Source: Alteraurantiacibacter hainanensis (lineage in GTDB: Bacteria > Pseudomonadota > Alphaproteobacteria > Sphingomonadales > Sphingomonadaceae). Taken from it: DNA of 64,000 nucleotides. Under the pieces are notes generated by a model, which saw nothing but the letters and a program-made list of their open reading frames with translations, was not told the origin of the DNA and did not search any database. Positions 15,986 through 24,446 of the stretch are shown piece by piece (position 1 is the stretch's first letter; each line of letters starts with the position of its first letter). A program made the position numbers and the translations under genes. The stretch spans positions 62,001 to 126,000 of the forward strand of contig NZ_JAZAPB010000002.1 of the NCBI RefSeq assembly GCF_036321025.1, given 5' to 3'.

Positions 15986-16456
15986 ATGGCCGAGACGCCG
16001 GAATCGAAACTGACGATCATCGAAGGCGAGGGCGCGGGAAGAGCCGAGCGCCCGCAAAAAATGGCGTTTTCGCAGGATCTGCCGCTTGGCAAGGATCCGG
16101 TCTCGATCCGCCGGCGGATCGAGGCGATGGAAATGGTGCTCGAACGCAGCTTCGTGATTCCCGGCATCAATCGCCCGGTGGGGCTGGACGCCATCATCGG
16201 CCTTGTCCCGGTCGTCGGCGACGTCATCGCCATGGGGCTGGGCGCCTACATCGTGTGGGAAGCGCGCAACCTCGGCATGCCGAAGTGGAAGCTGCTGCGC
16301 ATGGCGGGCAACGTGGCATTCGACAGCGCGGTGGGCGCGGTGCCGGTGGCGGGCGACCTGTTCGACTTCATGTTCCGGTCCAACACCCGCAACCTGCGCA
16401 TCGTGAAAAAGCACCTCGACAAGCACCACCCCGGCACCAAGACAATCGACGGGTAG
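15986..16456 (+). CDS. DUF4112 membrane protein
   Basis: The 156-residue protein fits DUF4112: after a charged N-terminal 50 residues come two conserved hydrophobic hairpin-like segments (GLDAIIGLVPVVGDVIAMGLGAYIV and GAVPVAGDLFDFMF) and the family terminus NTRNLRIVKKHLDKHH. The function is unknown. AAGGAG lies ten bases before the ATG at 15986, which I prefer to the adjacent TTG. Confidence 0.85.
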   Translation: MAETPESKLTIIEGEGAGRAERPQKMAFSQDLPLGKDPVSIRRRIEAMEMVLERSFVIPGINRPVGLDAIIGLVPVVGDVIAMGLGAYIVWEARNLGMPKWKLLRMAGNVAFDSAVGAVPVAGDLFDFMFRSNTRNLRIVKKHLDKHHPGTKTIDG

Positions 16457-16491
16457 TTTCCTTCGCGACCGCTTGTCGCTAGGCCGTGGCC

Positions 16492-17286
16492 ATGGCCAAG
16501 CGCGACGTCACATATTCCTCCTACCTCGATCTCGAGCGCATCCTCTCGGCGCAGCACCCAGCGTCGGATGCGCACGACGAATTCCTGTTCATCATCGTCC
16601 ATCAGGCCAGCGAACTCTGGCTCAAGCTGTGCCTGCACGAACTGGAGGCGGCGCGGGAGCGGATCATCGCCGACAATCTCGGCCCGGCCTTCAAGATGCT
16701 GGCGCGCGTCGCGCAGGCGCAAAGGCAGCTGATTTCCAGCTGGGACGTGCTTTCCACCATGACTCCGCACGACTATTCGCTGGTGCGCCCGCATCTGGGA
16801 AATTCCAGCGGTTTCCAGTCGGCGCAGTATCGCCTGATGGAATTCATCCTCGGCGGCCGCAATCCCGACATGGTGACCATGCACGAAGCCACGCCGGAGG
16901 TGGCCGACAAGCTCAAGGCCGAACTCGCGCGGCCCAGCCTCTACGGCGAAGTCCTGCACCTGCTGCAGCGCCGCGGCTTCACCATTCCGGACGAACTCTT
17001 CGCCCGCGACCTGAAGGCCCCGCACGAGCCGCTGGACGCCGTTACCGAGGCGTGGGCGCAGGTCTATCGCGATCCGCAGCAGCACTGGGATCTCTACGAG
17101 CTGGCGGAGAAACTGGTCGATCTCGAATACCATTTCCAGCGCTGGCGCTTTGGCCATCTCAAGACCGTGGAGCGGGTGATCGGCTTCAAGCGCGGCACGG
17201 GGGGAACGGCGGGCGTGCCTTACCTGGAAAGCGTGCTGAAGCTGGGCTTCTTTCCCGAGCTGCTCGCCGTCAGGACCGAACTGTAA
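16492..17286 (+). CDS. kynA: Tryptophan 2,3-dioxygenase
   Basis: This haem enzyme opens the indole ring of L-tryptophan to give N-formylkynurenine. The 264-residue protein shows the substrate-site block FIIVHQASELWLK, the GNSSGFQSAQYR block and the C-terminal haem-ligand region EYHFQRWRFGHLKTVER. The ATG at 16492 is preferred over a GTG two codons upstream. The stop shares one base with the kynU start, so the two genes are translationally coupled. Confidence 0.95.
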   Translation: MAKRDVTYSSYLDLERILSAQHPASDAHDEFLFIIVHQASELWLKLCLHELEAARERIIADNLGPAFKMLARVAQAQRQLISSWDVLSTMTPHDYSLVRPHLGNSSGFQSAQYRLMEFILGGRNPDMVTMHEATPEVADKLKAELARPSLYGEVLHLLQRRGFTIPDELFARDLKAPHEPLDAVTEAWAQVYRDPQQHWDLYELAEKLVDLEYHFQRWRFGHLKTVERVIGFKRGTGGTAGVPYLESVLKLGFFPELLAVRTEL

Positions 17287-18509
17287 TGGACTGGCAAGCC
17301 GAAGCCGTCCGCCTTGATGCCGCAGATCCGCTGGCGGGTTGCCGCGAGCAATTCCTCATCGACGACGATATCGCCTACCTCGACGGCAATTCGCTGGGCG
17401 CCCTGCCGCGGGCTACTCCGGGCCGGATCGACGACGTGGTCCGGCGCGAGTGGGGCAAGGATCTGATCGACAGCTGGAACTCTGCGGGATGGATCGACCT
17501 GCCCCGCACGATCGGCGGGAAGATCGCTCCGTTGGTAGGCGCGAAGCCGCATGAGGTGGTGGTTTCGGACAGCGTTTCGGTCAACCTTTTCAAACTGATG
17601 AGCGCTGCCCTGGCCGAAAGGCCCGGGCGCAAGGTCATCCTGTCCGAAACCGGCAACTTCCCCACCGACGTGTACATGATCGAGGGGCTGGAGGCGCAGG
17701 GCCTCGCCGAGCGGCGGCTCGTGGAGCGAGACGCCATCGAGGAGCATATCTCGCAGGACGTGGCGCTCCTCCTGCTCACCCACGTCCACTACAAGTCCGG
17801 TGAGATGTTCGACATGTCGCGGCTCACCAAAGCCGCGCACGATGCAGGCGCGCTCGTGCTCTGGGACCTGTCGCACAGCGTCGGAGCGGTGCCGGTGGAC
17901 CTCAACGCCGCGAACGCCGATTTCGCCGTCGGCTGCGGCTACAAGTACCTGAACGGCGGGCCCGGCGCGCCCGCCTTCGCATGGGTGGCTGAACGACATC
18001 ACGACAGCCTTCGCCAGCCACTAAGCGGATGGATGGGCCATGCCGCTCCCTTCAGCTTTTCCGACGATTACGAACCGGCACCCGGCGTGGACCGACTGCT
18101 GTGCGGCACGCCGCCGATCATTTCGATGCGCGCTCTGGAAGTGGGCGTGGACCTGATGGCAGGCATCGGGATCGAGGCGCTGGTTGCGAAATCACGCAAG
18201 CTATCCGAATTCACTCGGGCCGCGATGGCCGACCTCGTTCCCGAACTGCCCTGCATCTCACCTGCCGATCCCGCGCGGCGCGGAAGCCAGCTCTCTTTCG
18301 TGCACGGCAATGCCTACCAGCTGTGCCAGGCGCTGATCGCGCGCAAGGTGATCGGCGATTTCCGCGCCCCCGACGTCCTGCGGCTGGGCTTCGCGCCGGC
18401 CTATGTCCGCTTCGCCGATTGCTGGCGCGCGGTCAGCGAATTGCGAGAGATTCTGGATAGCGATGAATGGCGCAAACCGGATTATTCCCGGCGCGCTGCG
18501 GTAACCTGA
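17286..18509 (+). CDS. kynU: Kynureninase
   Basis: This PLP enzyme cleaves kynurenine to anthranilate and alanine. The 407-residue protein has the family start YLDGNSLGALPR, the aspartate region LVLWDLSHSVGAVPVDL and the PLP-lysine motif GCGYKYLNGGPGAPAF. Together with kynA it forms the tryptophan-to-anthranilate route. The formamidase needed between them is not encoded beside them. Confidence 0.95.
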   Translation: MDWQAEAVRLDAADPLAGCREQFLIDDDIAYLDGNSLGALPRATPGRIDDVVRREWGKDLIDSWNSAGWIDLPRTIGGKIAPLVGAKPHEVVVSDSVSVNLFKLMSAALAERPGRKVILSETGNFPTDVYMIEGLEAQGLAERRLVERDAIEEHISQDVALLLLTHVHYKSGEMFDMSRLTKAAHDAGALVLWDLSHSVGAVPVDLNAANADFAVGCGYKYLNGGPGAPAFAWVAERHHDSLRQPLSGWMGHAAPFSFSDDYEPAPGVDRLLCGTPPIISMRALEVGVDLMAGIGIEALVAKSRKLSEFTRAAMADLVPELPCISPADPARRGSQLSFVHGNAYQLCQALIARKVIGDFRAPDVLRLGFAPAYVRFADCWRAVSELREILDSDEWRKPDYSRRAAVT

Positions 18510-18516
18510 TCTGCGC

Positions 18517-18822
18517 TCAATAAAAGGTGCCGGTCAGCCGGCAAATCATTTCCGCCGGGATTTGCCGGTGGAAATGGACGCCGCAAATCTCGCCCTGGCG
18601 CCACACGATCTGTCCTGAAACCTCGTCTTCAGCGGACAGCCTGACGAGGACGGTGCAACCGAGGCGTGCCGCTTCGGTGGCGGTGCGCAGCTTGCAGCCG
18701 GTGGCAGACAGGTTGAGCACGGTGATCTGCGCATCGGCATGCGGAATGCGTGCAGTGGTCGGGAGATTGATCTCCCGTCGTTCCTCCAGCCGGAACCTGG
18801 TCAAAGTCGTCTCGCTCTTCAT
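18517..18822 (-). CDS. PilZ domain protein
   Basis: The protein has about 101 residues from the ATG at 18822 (107 from an upstream ATG at 18840). It has RLEERRE, which contains an RxxxR pattern, and NLSATG, so it probably binds cyclic di-GMP. The C-terminal half is a beta-barrel, ending in VHFHRQIP. It is convergent with kynU, with seven bases between them. Confidence 0.82.
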   Translation of the reverse strand: MKSETTLTRFRLEERREINLPTTARIPHADAQITVLNLSATGCKLRTATEAARLGCTVLVRLSAEDEVSGQIVWRQGEICGVHFHRQIPAEMICRLTGTFY

Positions 18823-18932
18823 CAAGAACAGCGATAACAAAAATTAGTAAACCAAATGCTCCTGGGGGCGCTGTTGTCGCGAGAACAATGTACTGGCCAG
18901 CAGTAATGATCGAATGAAGATCGGTAGAACGG

Positions 18933-19541
18933 CTATTCTTCCAGTTCGATATCCCAGTATAACCAGTCTCGCCAGGTTTCGTGCAAGTAATTGGGCGGAA
19001 AGGCTTTACCGTGTTGCTGCAGCTGCCAGCTTGTGGGCCTGATCGGCTTGAGCGCCAATTGCATCCCGGCCTCTTTCGGCGTCCGCCCGCCCTTTTTCAT
19101 GTTGCACGGGGCGCACGCGGTGGCGATGTTTTCCCACGTCGTCTTGCCGCCTTGCCGGCGCGGGATCACGTGATCGTAGGTGAGGTGTTGCTGGCTGCCG
19201 CAATACTGGCAGCAGAACCTGTCGCGCAGGAACAGGTTGAACCGGGTGAATGCCGGAAACTCGCTCGTCTTGACGTATTGCCGCAGGGCGATGACGCTGG
19301 GCACCTTCATGTCGAGCGATTGCGAATGCACCGCCCTGTCGTAGCTGGCGACGATATCCACCCGTTCCAGGAACACCGCCTTGATCGCGGTCTGCCAGGG
19401 CCAGAGGCTGAGAGGGTAGTAGGACAGCGGCGTGTAGTCCGCATTGAGCACGAGTGCCGGGCAGCTTTCCAGCGTCCGGGTCGGATCATCCGCCGCGCTC
19501 CGGAATTTCGCGGCCCGTTCGATCAGTTCGGCTTTGAACAC
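18933..19541 (-). CDS. HNH endonuclease
   Basis: The 202-residue protein carries an HNH nuclease fold in its C-terminal half: two CxxC zinc pairs (CQYCG and CAPCN) frame LTYDHVIPRRQGGKTTWENIATAC. The N-terminal half (LVLNADYTPLSYYPLSLWPWQTAIKAVF) is characteristic of a widely conserved chromosomal HNH protein of alphaproteobacteria and cyanobacteria, not a homing endonuclease. I chose the GTG at 19541 because the residues from FKAELIERAAKFR onward look conserved and a GGAGG lies upstream. Confidence 0.87.
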   Translation of the reverse strand: MFKAELIERAAKFRSAADDPTRTLESCPALVLNADYTPLSYYPLSLWPWQTAIKAVFLERVDIVASYDRAVHSQSLDMKVPSVIALRQYVKTSEFPAFTRFNLFLRDRFCCQYCGSQQHLTYDHVIPRRQGGKTTWENIATACAPCNMKKGGRTPKEAGMQLALKPIRPTSWQLQQHGKAFPPNYLHETWRDWLYWDIELEE

Positions 19542-19595
19542 GCCTTGTGTCCTCCCTGATACGATCTGAAAATGCACTTGCACGCGAAAGCGTCA

Positions 19596-19614
19596 AGCCT
19601 GTTACAGACAGGCT
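19596..19614. promoter_or_regulatory. Inverted repeat between divergent HNH and gluQRS genes
   Basis: The arms AGCCTGT (19596-19602) and ACAGGCT (19608-19614) are perfect with a five-base spacer. It lies 55 bases from the HNH start and 52 from gluQRS, so it could be an operator for either. Confidence 0.35.
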
Positions 19615-19665
19615 ATCCACAGTGATATTCACAACAATTCCACAAATCGATACTTCCCGGCACGC

Positions 19666-20523
19666 ATGATCGTCACCCGTTTCGCCCCAAGCCCCAATGG
19701 CCCCCTTCATCTGGGCCACGCCTATTCGGCCATCGTTGCGCACGATCTCGCGATGGCTGCGGATGGGCGTTTCCTGCTACGTATCGAGGATATCGACGGC
19801 GGGCGCTCGCGCCCGGAACTGGCCGATGAATTCCGCCGCGACCTGGAATGGCTGGGGCTGGAGTGGGACGAGGTGCCCGCCCAATCCACCCGGCTGGACA
19901 GCTACGAAGCGGCCGCACGGTATCTGTTGGACGAAGGGCTGCTGTATCGCTGCACCTGCACCCGCGCAGAGATACAGGCGCTGGAGCCACGCATGGGGCC
20001 GGAAGGCCTGGTCTATCCCGGAACCTGCAAGGGGCGCCCCCACGACCCGGGGCGACCGTCGGCGCTGCGGCTGGACATGGAGGCCGCCCTGGCGCGCGCG
20101 GGCGACCTGGTATGGGAGGACGAGACGGCGGGGTGCATCGCCGCCGATCCGCGCGAACTGGGCGACATTGTGCTGGTGCGCAAGGATGCTCCCGCCAGCT
20201 ATCACCTGGCCGCCACCTTGGATGATGCCGCCGACGGCGTCACCCTGGTCACGCGCGGGGCGGACCTGTTCTTTGCCAGCCACATCCACCGCGTGCTGCA
20301 GGAACTGCTGGGCCTGCCCGTACCCCGCTGGCACCATCATGCCCTGCTGCTGGACGAGAAAGGCGACAAGCTGGCAAAGAGTCGCCGCTCGGGCGAGAGC
20401 AACCTTGGCCTTGCCGCGATGCGCGAGGCCGGGAAAGATGGCCGCGCGCTTGCCGAAAACCTGCGTATAGGCCAAATGCCGTGTGGCATTGAGCTATCCC
20501 GCTTCCCACATGATGGTCCATGA
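19666..20523 (+). CDS. gluQRS: Glutamyl-Q tRNA(Asp) synthetase
   Basis: This truncated paralogue of glutamyl-tRNA synthetase attaches glutamate to the queuosine base of tRNA(Asp). The 285-residue product has the class I signature HLGH in RFAPSPNGPLHLGHAYSA, a zinc-site start CTCTRAEI and the KLAKS form of the KMSKS loop, and lacks the anticodon-binding domain. The last 20 residues extend past the family end into the overlap with the HIG1 gene. Confidence 0.93.
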   Translation: MIVTRFAPSPNGPLHLGHAYSAIVAHDLAMAADGRFLLRIEDIDGGRSRPELADEFRRDLEWLGLEWDEVPAQSTRLDSYEAAARYLLDEGLLYRCTCTRAEIQALEPRMGPEGLVYPGTCKGRPHDPGRPSALRLDMEAALARAGDLVWEDETAGCIAADPRELGDIVLVRKDAPASYHLAATLDDAADGVTLVTRGADLFFASHIHRVLQELLGLPVPRWHHHALLLDEKGDKLAKSRRSGESNLGLAAMREAGKDGRALAENLRIGQMPCGIELSRFPHDGP

Positions 20524-20747
20524 ACACATTCCTCGTCATCGTTATCGCTTTCCTCGCCATCATGGTGGTGGTGTCGCTCGTGCGCGGCATCGTCGCCTTC
20601 CTGCAGACCACGAAGGTCGACCTCGAGACAGGCGGCGAGAATTCCAAGCGTTTGCAGGAAGCGCAGAACAGGGCGATGTTTGCCCGTATCAAGTACCAGG
20701 CGCTGGCCATCGTCGTGGTGGCCGTGCTGTTGATGATCAACAGCTGA
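20520..20747 (+). CDS. HIG1-domain twin transmembrane protein
   Basis: The 75-residue protein has two hydrophobic helices (about residues 3-27 and 57-73) joined by a polar loop with the HIG1-like segment LQEAQNRAMFARIKYQALAI. Mitochondrial relatives assist cytochrome oxidase; in bacteria the role is not settled. It overlaps gluQRS by four bases and precedes the adenosyltransferase gene by 13. Confidence 0.82.
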   Translation: MNTFLVIVIAFLAIMVVVSLVRGIVAFLQTTKVDLETGGENSKRLQEAQNRAMFARIKYQALAIVVVAVLLMINS

Positions 20748-20760
20748 GCGCAGGACCGGA

Positions 20761-21327
20761 ATGGTAAAGCTCAACAGGATTTACACGCGCACCGGTGACG
20801 ACGGCACCACCGGGCTGGTCGACGGTTCGCGCCTGCCAAAGCACGCGCAGCGCATGCAGGCGGTGGGCGACGTGGACGAGGCTAACGCCGCGCTCGGGTC
20901 CGCCGCCGTGCTGGCCGAGGGCGCGCTGAAGGACGATCTTACCCGCTTCCAGAACGACCTGTTCGACCTTGGTGCCGATCTCGCGACGCCCGGAGAGGAC
21001 TTCGAGCCTTCCGAGATGGTGTTGCGCGTGGTGCCATCGCAGGTCGCGCATGTCGAAACCCGCATAGATGCGCTGAACGAGGGGCTGGAGCCGCTCACCA
21101 GCTTCGTGCTGCCCGGTGGCAGCGAACTCTCCGCCCGCCTGCACCGCGCCCGCACCGTCACGCGCCGCGCGGAACGGCAGATGACCGCCCTGGCGGAGGC
21201 GGAGCCCGTCAATCCGGCCGCGCTGGCCTTCATCAATCGCCTGTCGGACTGGCTGTTCGTCGCCGCGCGCGTGGCCAACGATGGCGGCCGGGACGATGTG
21301 AACTGGGTGCCCGGCGGCAGTCGCTGA
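20761..21327 (+). CDS. Cob(I)alamin adenosyltransferase, PduO type
   Basis: The enzyme transfers the adenosyl group from ATP to cob(I)alamin to make coenzyme B12. The 188-residue protein has the N-terminal ATP loop IYTRTGDDGTTGLVDG, the block LPGGSELSARLHRARTVTRRAER and the terminus FINRLSDWLFVAARVAN. No B12 synthesis or B12-dependent enzyme gene is nearby. Confidence 0.93.
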   Translation: MVKLNRIYTRTGDDGTTGLVDGSRLPKHAQRMQAVGDVDEANAALGSAAVLAEGALKDDLTRFQNDLFDLGADLATPGEDFEPSEMVLRVVPSQVAHVETRIDALNEGLEPLTSFVLPGGSELSARLHRARTVTRRAERQMTALAEAEPVNPAALAFINRLSDWLFVAARVANDGGRDDVNWVPGGSR

Positions 21328-21379
21328 TCCGGAACCCGCTCCCTTTGCCACCCGTTATGGAAGCAAAAGGAGATATCGC

Positions 21380-21724
21380 ATGACCGACGACAAGCCCGAA
21401 TCGAAGGAACAGCGCATGGCCGACCTCGCGCCGGAAATGCACAACGACGAGCAGGACGATCACCGCATGCAGGCGCAGGAGATTTCCGAAGAAGCGCGCC
21501 GCACCACCGTGACCACGCGAATGCCCACCGAGAGCGAGAAGGGTCCGAACAAGACGGATCTGATGAACGACTCGACCCAGGACACGGTCGATCGCATGCG
21601 TGACATGGAAAGTTCCGGCCGCATCGACATGCGCGCCTTTGCCGGCGAACCCAATCACGACGACAACGTCGACAAGCTGGGCAAGGCCGCCAAGCCCGAC
21701 GGCCTTCGCGGCGACGGAACCTGA
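21380..21724 (+). CDS. Small, highly charged, probably disordered protein
   Basis: I do not recognise the family. The 114-residue product is rich in Asp, Glu, Lys and Met, has no cysteine, aromatic residues are nearly absent, and there is no signal or membrane segment. It begins MTDDKPESKEQR and ends with a Gly-rich tail. A good ribosome binding site (AAAAGGAG) precedes the ATG, which argues that it is real. Its composition is like that of stress or desiccation-related hydrophilic proteins; that is only a resemblance. The stop lies four bases from the convergent mutS stop. Confidence 0.65.
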   Translation: MTDDKPESKEQRMADLAPEMHNDEQDDHRMQAQEISEEARRTTVTTRMPTESEKGPNKTDLMNDSTQDTVDRMRDMESSGRIDMRAFAGEPNHDDNVDKLGKAAKPDGLRGDGT

Positions 21725-21728
21725 TCGC

Positions 21729-24338
21729 TCAGATTTCCCGCTTCAGTTCGTAGAGCAGATCCAGCGCCTCGCGCGGAGAGAGGGCGTCGACATCGACGCC
21801 CTCAAGCTTTTCGCGCAAGGTGTCGCATTCCTCCTCGTCCGCCTGCAGCGCGGCAGCGAACAGGGGCAGTTCGCCCAGGCCCGCGGCCAGTCCGCCGGTT
21901 TCGGCGCGGCCCTTCTCCAGCTTGTCGAGCACGCTTCGCGCACGTTTGACCACCGGCGCGGGGACGCCTGCCAGTTTGGCGACAGCCAGGCCGTAGGACC
22001 GGTCCGCCGCACCTTCCGCAAGCTCGTGCAGCAGCACGAGATCGCCTTTCCACTCCTTGGCACGAACATGGTGCAGGCTCAGCGCTTCGCAGCTTTCGGC
22101 GAGGCGGGCCATTTCATGGTAGTGGGTCGCGAACAGGCAGCGGCTGCGATTGGTCTCGTGGATCGCCTCGGCCACGGCCCAGGCCAGCGCCAGACCGTCG
22201 TAGGTGCTGGTTCCGCGGCCGACCTCGTCCAGGATCACGAAGCTTCGTTCGGTCGCCTGCGACAGGATTGCGGCCGTCTCGACCATCTCCACCATGAACG
22301 TGGATCGTCCACGCGCCAGGTTGTCGGATGCCCCCACCCGGCTGAACAACTGGTCCACCAGTCCCACCCTCGCGCTGCGGGCAGGCACGAACCCGCCTGC
22401 CTGAGCCATCAGCACGATCAGCGCATTCTGCCGCAGGAAAGTCGACTTGCCGCCCATGTTCGGACCGCCAACCAGCCACAGTCGGTCCTGTGAAGACAGG
22501 GCGCAATCGTTGGCCACGAACCGCTCCCGGCTGGCGGCAAGGGCGGCCTCGACAACGGGATGGCGTCCGGCCTCGATTTCGAGGACAGCCGCTTCCTCGA
22601 TAACCGGGCGGCACCACTCGCCATCGCTCGCCCGTTCCGCCTGCCCTGCCGCGACATCCAGCCGCGCCAGCGCCGCCGCGGTAGCCGCGATGGCCTCGCG
22701 CCGGGCGAAAACGTGGGCTGTCAATTCCTCGAAGTGAGCCTCCTCCGCCGCCAGCGCGCGCCCGCCCGCCTCGGCGATGCGGCTGGCTTCCTCGTGCAGG
22801 GTCAGCGAGTTGAAGCGCACGGCATTGGCCATGGTCTGCCGATGGGAAAAGCCGCTGTCCGGCGCCATCAGCTTGTCGGCATGCCTGCTCGGCACCTCGA
22901 TGAAATAGCCCAGCACGCCGTTGTGCCGGATCTTGAGCGAGGGCGTATCGGTTTCCTTGCGGTAGCGCGCCTCCATTGCGGCGATGGCGCGCCGGGCGTT
23001 GCCCGAAACCTCGCGCAGTTCGTCCAGCGAGGCGTCGTATCCCTCGGCAATGTATCCGCCGGATTGCCTCTCCGTCGGCGGCGATGGCACGAGGGCGCGC
23101 GAAAGCAGGTCGGTCAATTCGCCGTGGCCGGAAAGGTCGGGCAGCAAGCTGTCCAGCAGTGGGGGCCGGTCCCCCTTCGCTTTCAGCGTCTCGCAAATGC
23201 GCCGCGCCTCGCCAAGCCCGTCGCGCACCTGGCCGAGATCGCGCGGTGAGCCCCGCCCCGCGACGAGCCGGCCCAGCGCGCGGCCGATGTCGGGCAGACC
23301 CCGCAGCATGGCGCGCAGGTCGCCGCGCAGCAGAGGATCGCGCAGGATGTAGTCGACCAGCGCCAGCCGCGCCTCGATCGCGGCCCGGTCGGCGAGGGGG
23401 GCGGACAGGTCCTCCGCCAGTTGGCGCGCGCCTGCGCCAGTCACGCAGCGATCGATGGCCGCAATCAGGCTGCCGCTGCGCGTGCCCTGCTGGCTGGAGA
23501 GAATTTCAAGGCTTGCCCGGGTCGCCTCGTCCATCGCCATGTGTTCGCCGCTGGCGCGCACCGTGGGTGGCAGCAGGAGGGGCAGCGATCCGCGCCCGGC
23601 ATGGTCGAGATAGGCGACCAGCCCGCCCGCCGCCGCCAGCATGGCCCGGCTGAACTGGCCGAAACCGTCCAGCGTGGCGACGCCGTGTACGCTCTTCAGG
23701 CGCGCCTCGCCATCGTCGCTGCCGAAATCCCCGCGCGGCCGCAGCACTGCGTCGGAGGGCGCTTCGTCCCATCCTTCGGGCACCACCACCTCGCTCGCGC
23801 CGATGCGTGCCAGCACGGCGGGCAGGCGCTCGGGCGCACATTCTTCCAGCTGCATCGCGCCGGTGGAGATATCGCATGCCGCAACGCCGCAGGTGCCGCG
23901 CAGATCGCACACGGCGGCCAGCATGTTGGCGCGGCGCGGTTCCAGCAGGGCTTCCTCGGTCAGAGTGCCTGCCGTGACGAAGCGCACGATATCGCGCTTC
24001 ACGAGAGCCTTCGATACCGGCGCGCCTTCCTGCTTCGCGCGCTCCCTGGCCTCGTCGGGGGTTTCCACCTGCTCGGCAATCGCCACGCGGCAGCCGGCAC
24101 GGATCAGGCGGGCGAGATAACCTTCGGCCGAATGCACCGGCACGCCGCACATGGGCACGGGATCGCCGCCATGCTCTCCGCGCGTGGTGAGAGCGATGTC
24201 CAGCACGCCGGCAGCGGTCTTCGCGTCATCGAAGAACAGTTCGAAGAAATCGCCCATGCGATAAAACAGCAGGCAATCCCCGGCCTCTGCCTTGAGGTCG
24301 AAGTACTGCTGCATCATAGGGGTTGCGGTGCCGGCCAT
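21729..24338 (-). CDS. mutS: DNA mismatch repair protein MutS
   Basis: MutS recognises mispaired bases and starts repair with MutL. The 869-residue protein starts with the mismatch-reading domain (TPMMQQYFDLKAEAGDCLLFYRMGDFFELF, with the Phe-x-Glu wedge), followed by connector, lever and clamp domains, and the ATPase with Walker A GGPNMGGKSTFLRQ and Walker B ILDEVGRGTS. The dimerising tail is retained. It is transcribed alone, divergent from malic enzyme. Confidence 0.97.
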   Translation of the reverse strand: MAGTATPMMQQYFDLKAEAGDCLLFYRMGDFFELFFDDAKTAAGVLDIALTTRGEHGGDPVPMCGVPVHSAEGYLARLIRAGCRVAIAEQVETPDEARERAKQEGAPVSKALVKRDIVRFVTAGTLTEEALLEPRRANMLAAVCDLRGTCGVAACDISTGAMQLEECAPERLPAVLARIGASEVVVPEGWDEAPSDAVLRPRGDFGSDDGEARLKSVHGVATLDGFGQFSRAMLAAAGGLVAYLDHAGRGSLPLLLPPTVRASGEHMAMDEATRASLEILSSQQGTRSGSLIAAIDRCVTGAGARQLAEDLSAPLADRAAIEARLALVDYILRDPLLRGDLRAMLRGLPDIGRALGRLVAGRGSPRDLGQVRDGLGEARRICETLKAKGDRPPLLDSLLPDLSGHGELTDLLSRALVPSPPTERQSGGYIAEGYDASLDELREVSGNARRAIAAMEARYRKETDTPSLKIRHNGVLGYFIEVPSRHADKLMAPDSGFSHRQTMANAVRFNSLTLHEEASRIAEAGGRALAAEEAHFEELTAHVFARREAIAATAAALARLDVAAGQAERASDGEWCRPVIEEAAVLEIEAGRHPVVEAALAASRERFVANDCALSSQDRLWLVGGPNMGGKSTFLRQNALIVLMAQAGGFVPARSARVGLVDQLFSRVGASDNLARGRSTFMVEMVETAAILSQATERSFVILDEVGRGTSTYDGLALAWAVAEAIHETNRSRCLFATHYHEMARLAESCEALSLHHVRAKEWKGDLVLLHELAEGAADRSYGLAVAKLAGVPAPVVKRARSVLDKLEKGRAETGGLAAGLGELPLFAAALQADEEECDTLREKLEGVDVDALSPREALDLLYELKREI

Positions 24339-24446
24339 GGACTAGCGGGATTACAGGTCCGCGCGCCGATTCGGAAAGGGCGGCAGTCCCGCTTTCCCCT
24401 ATCGCAGCGGCGCATCCCGCTCTATGGCTCGGGGCAGCATTGGAGA

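Noticed and set aside
19611..19632. TATCCACA-like DnaA box and A+T-rich patch between HNH and gluQRS genes
   Set aside because: A single near-match is not an origin; there is no cluster of boxes and no dnaA, hemE or parAB nearby.
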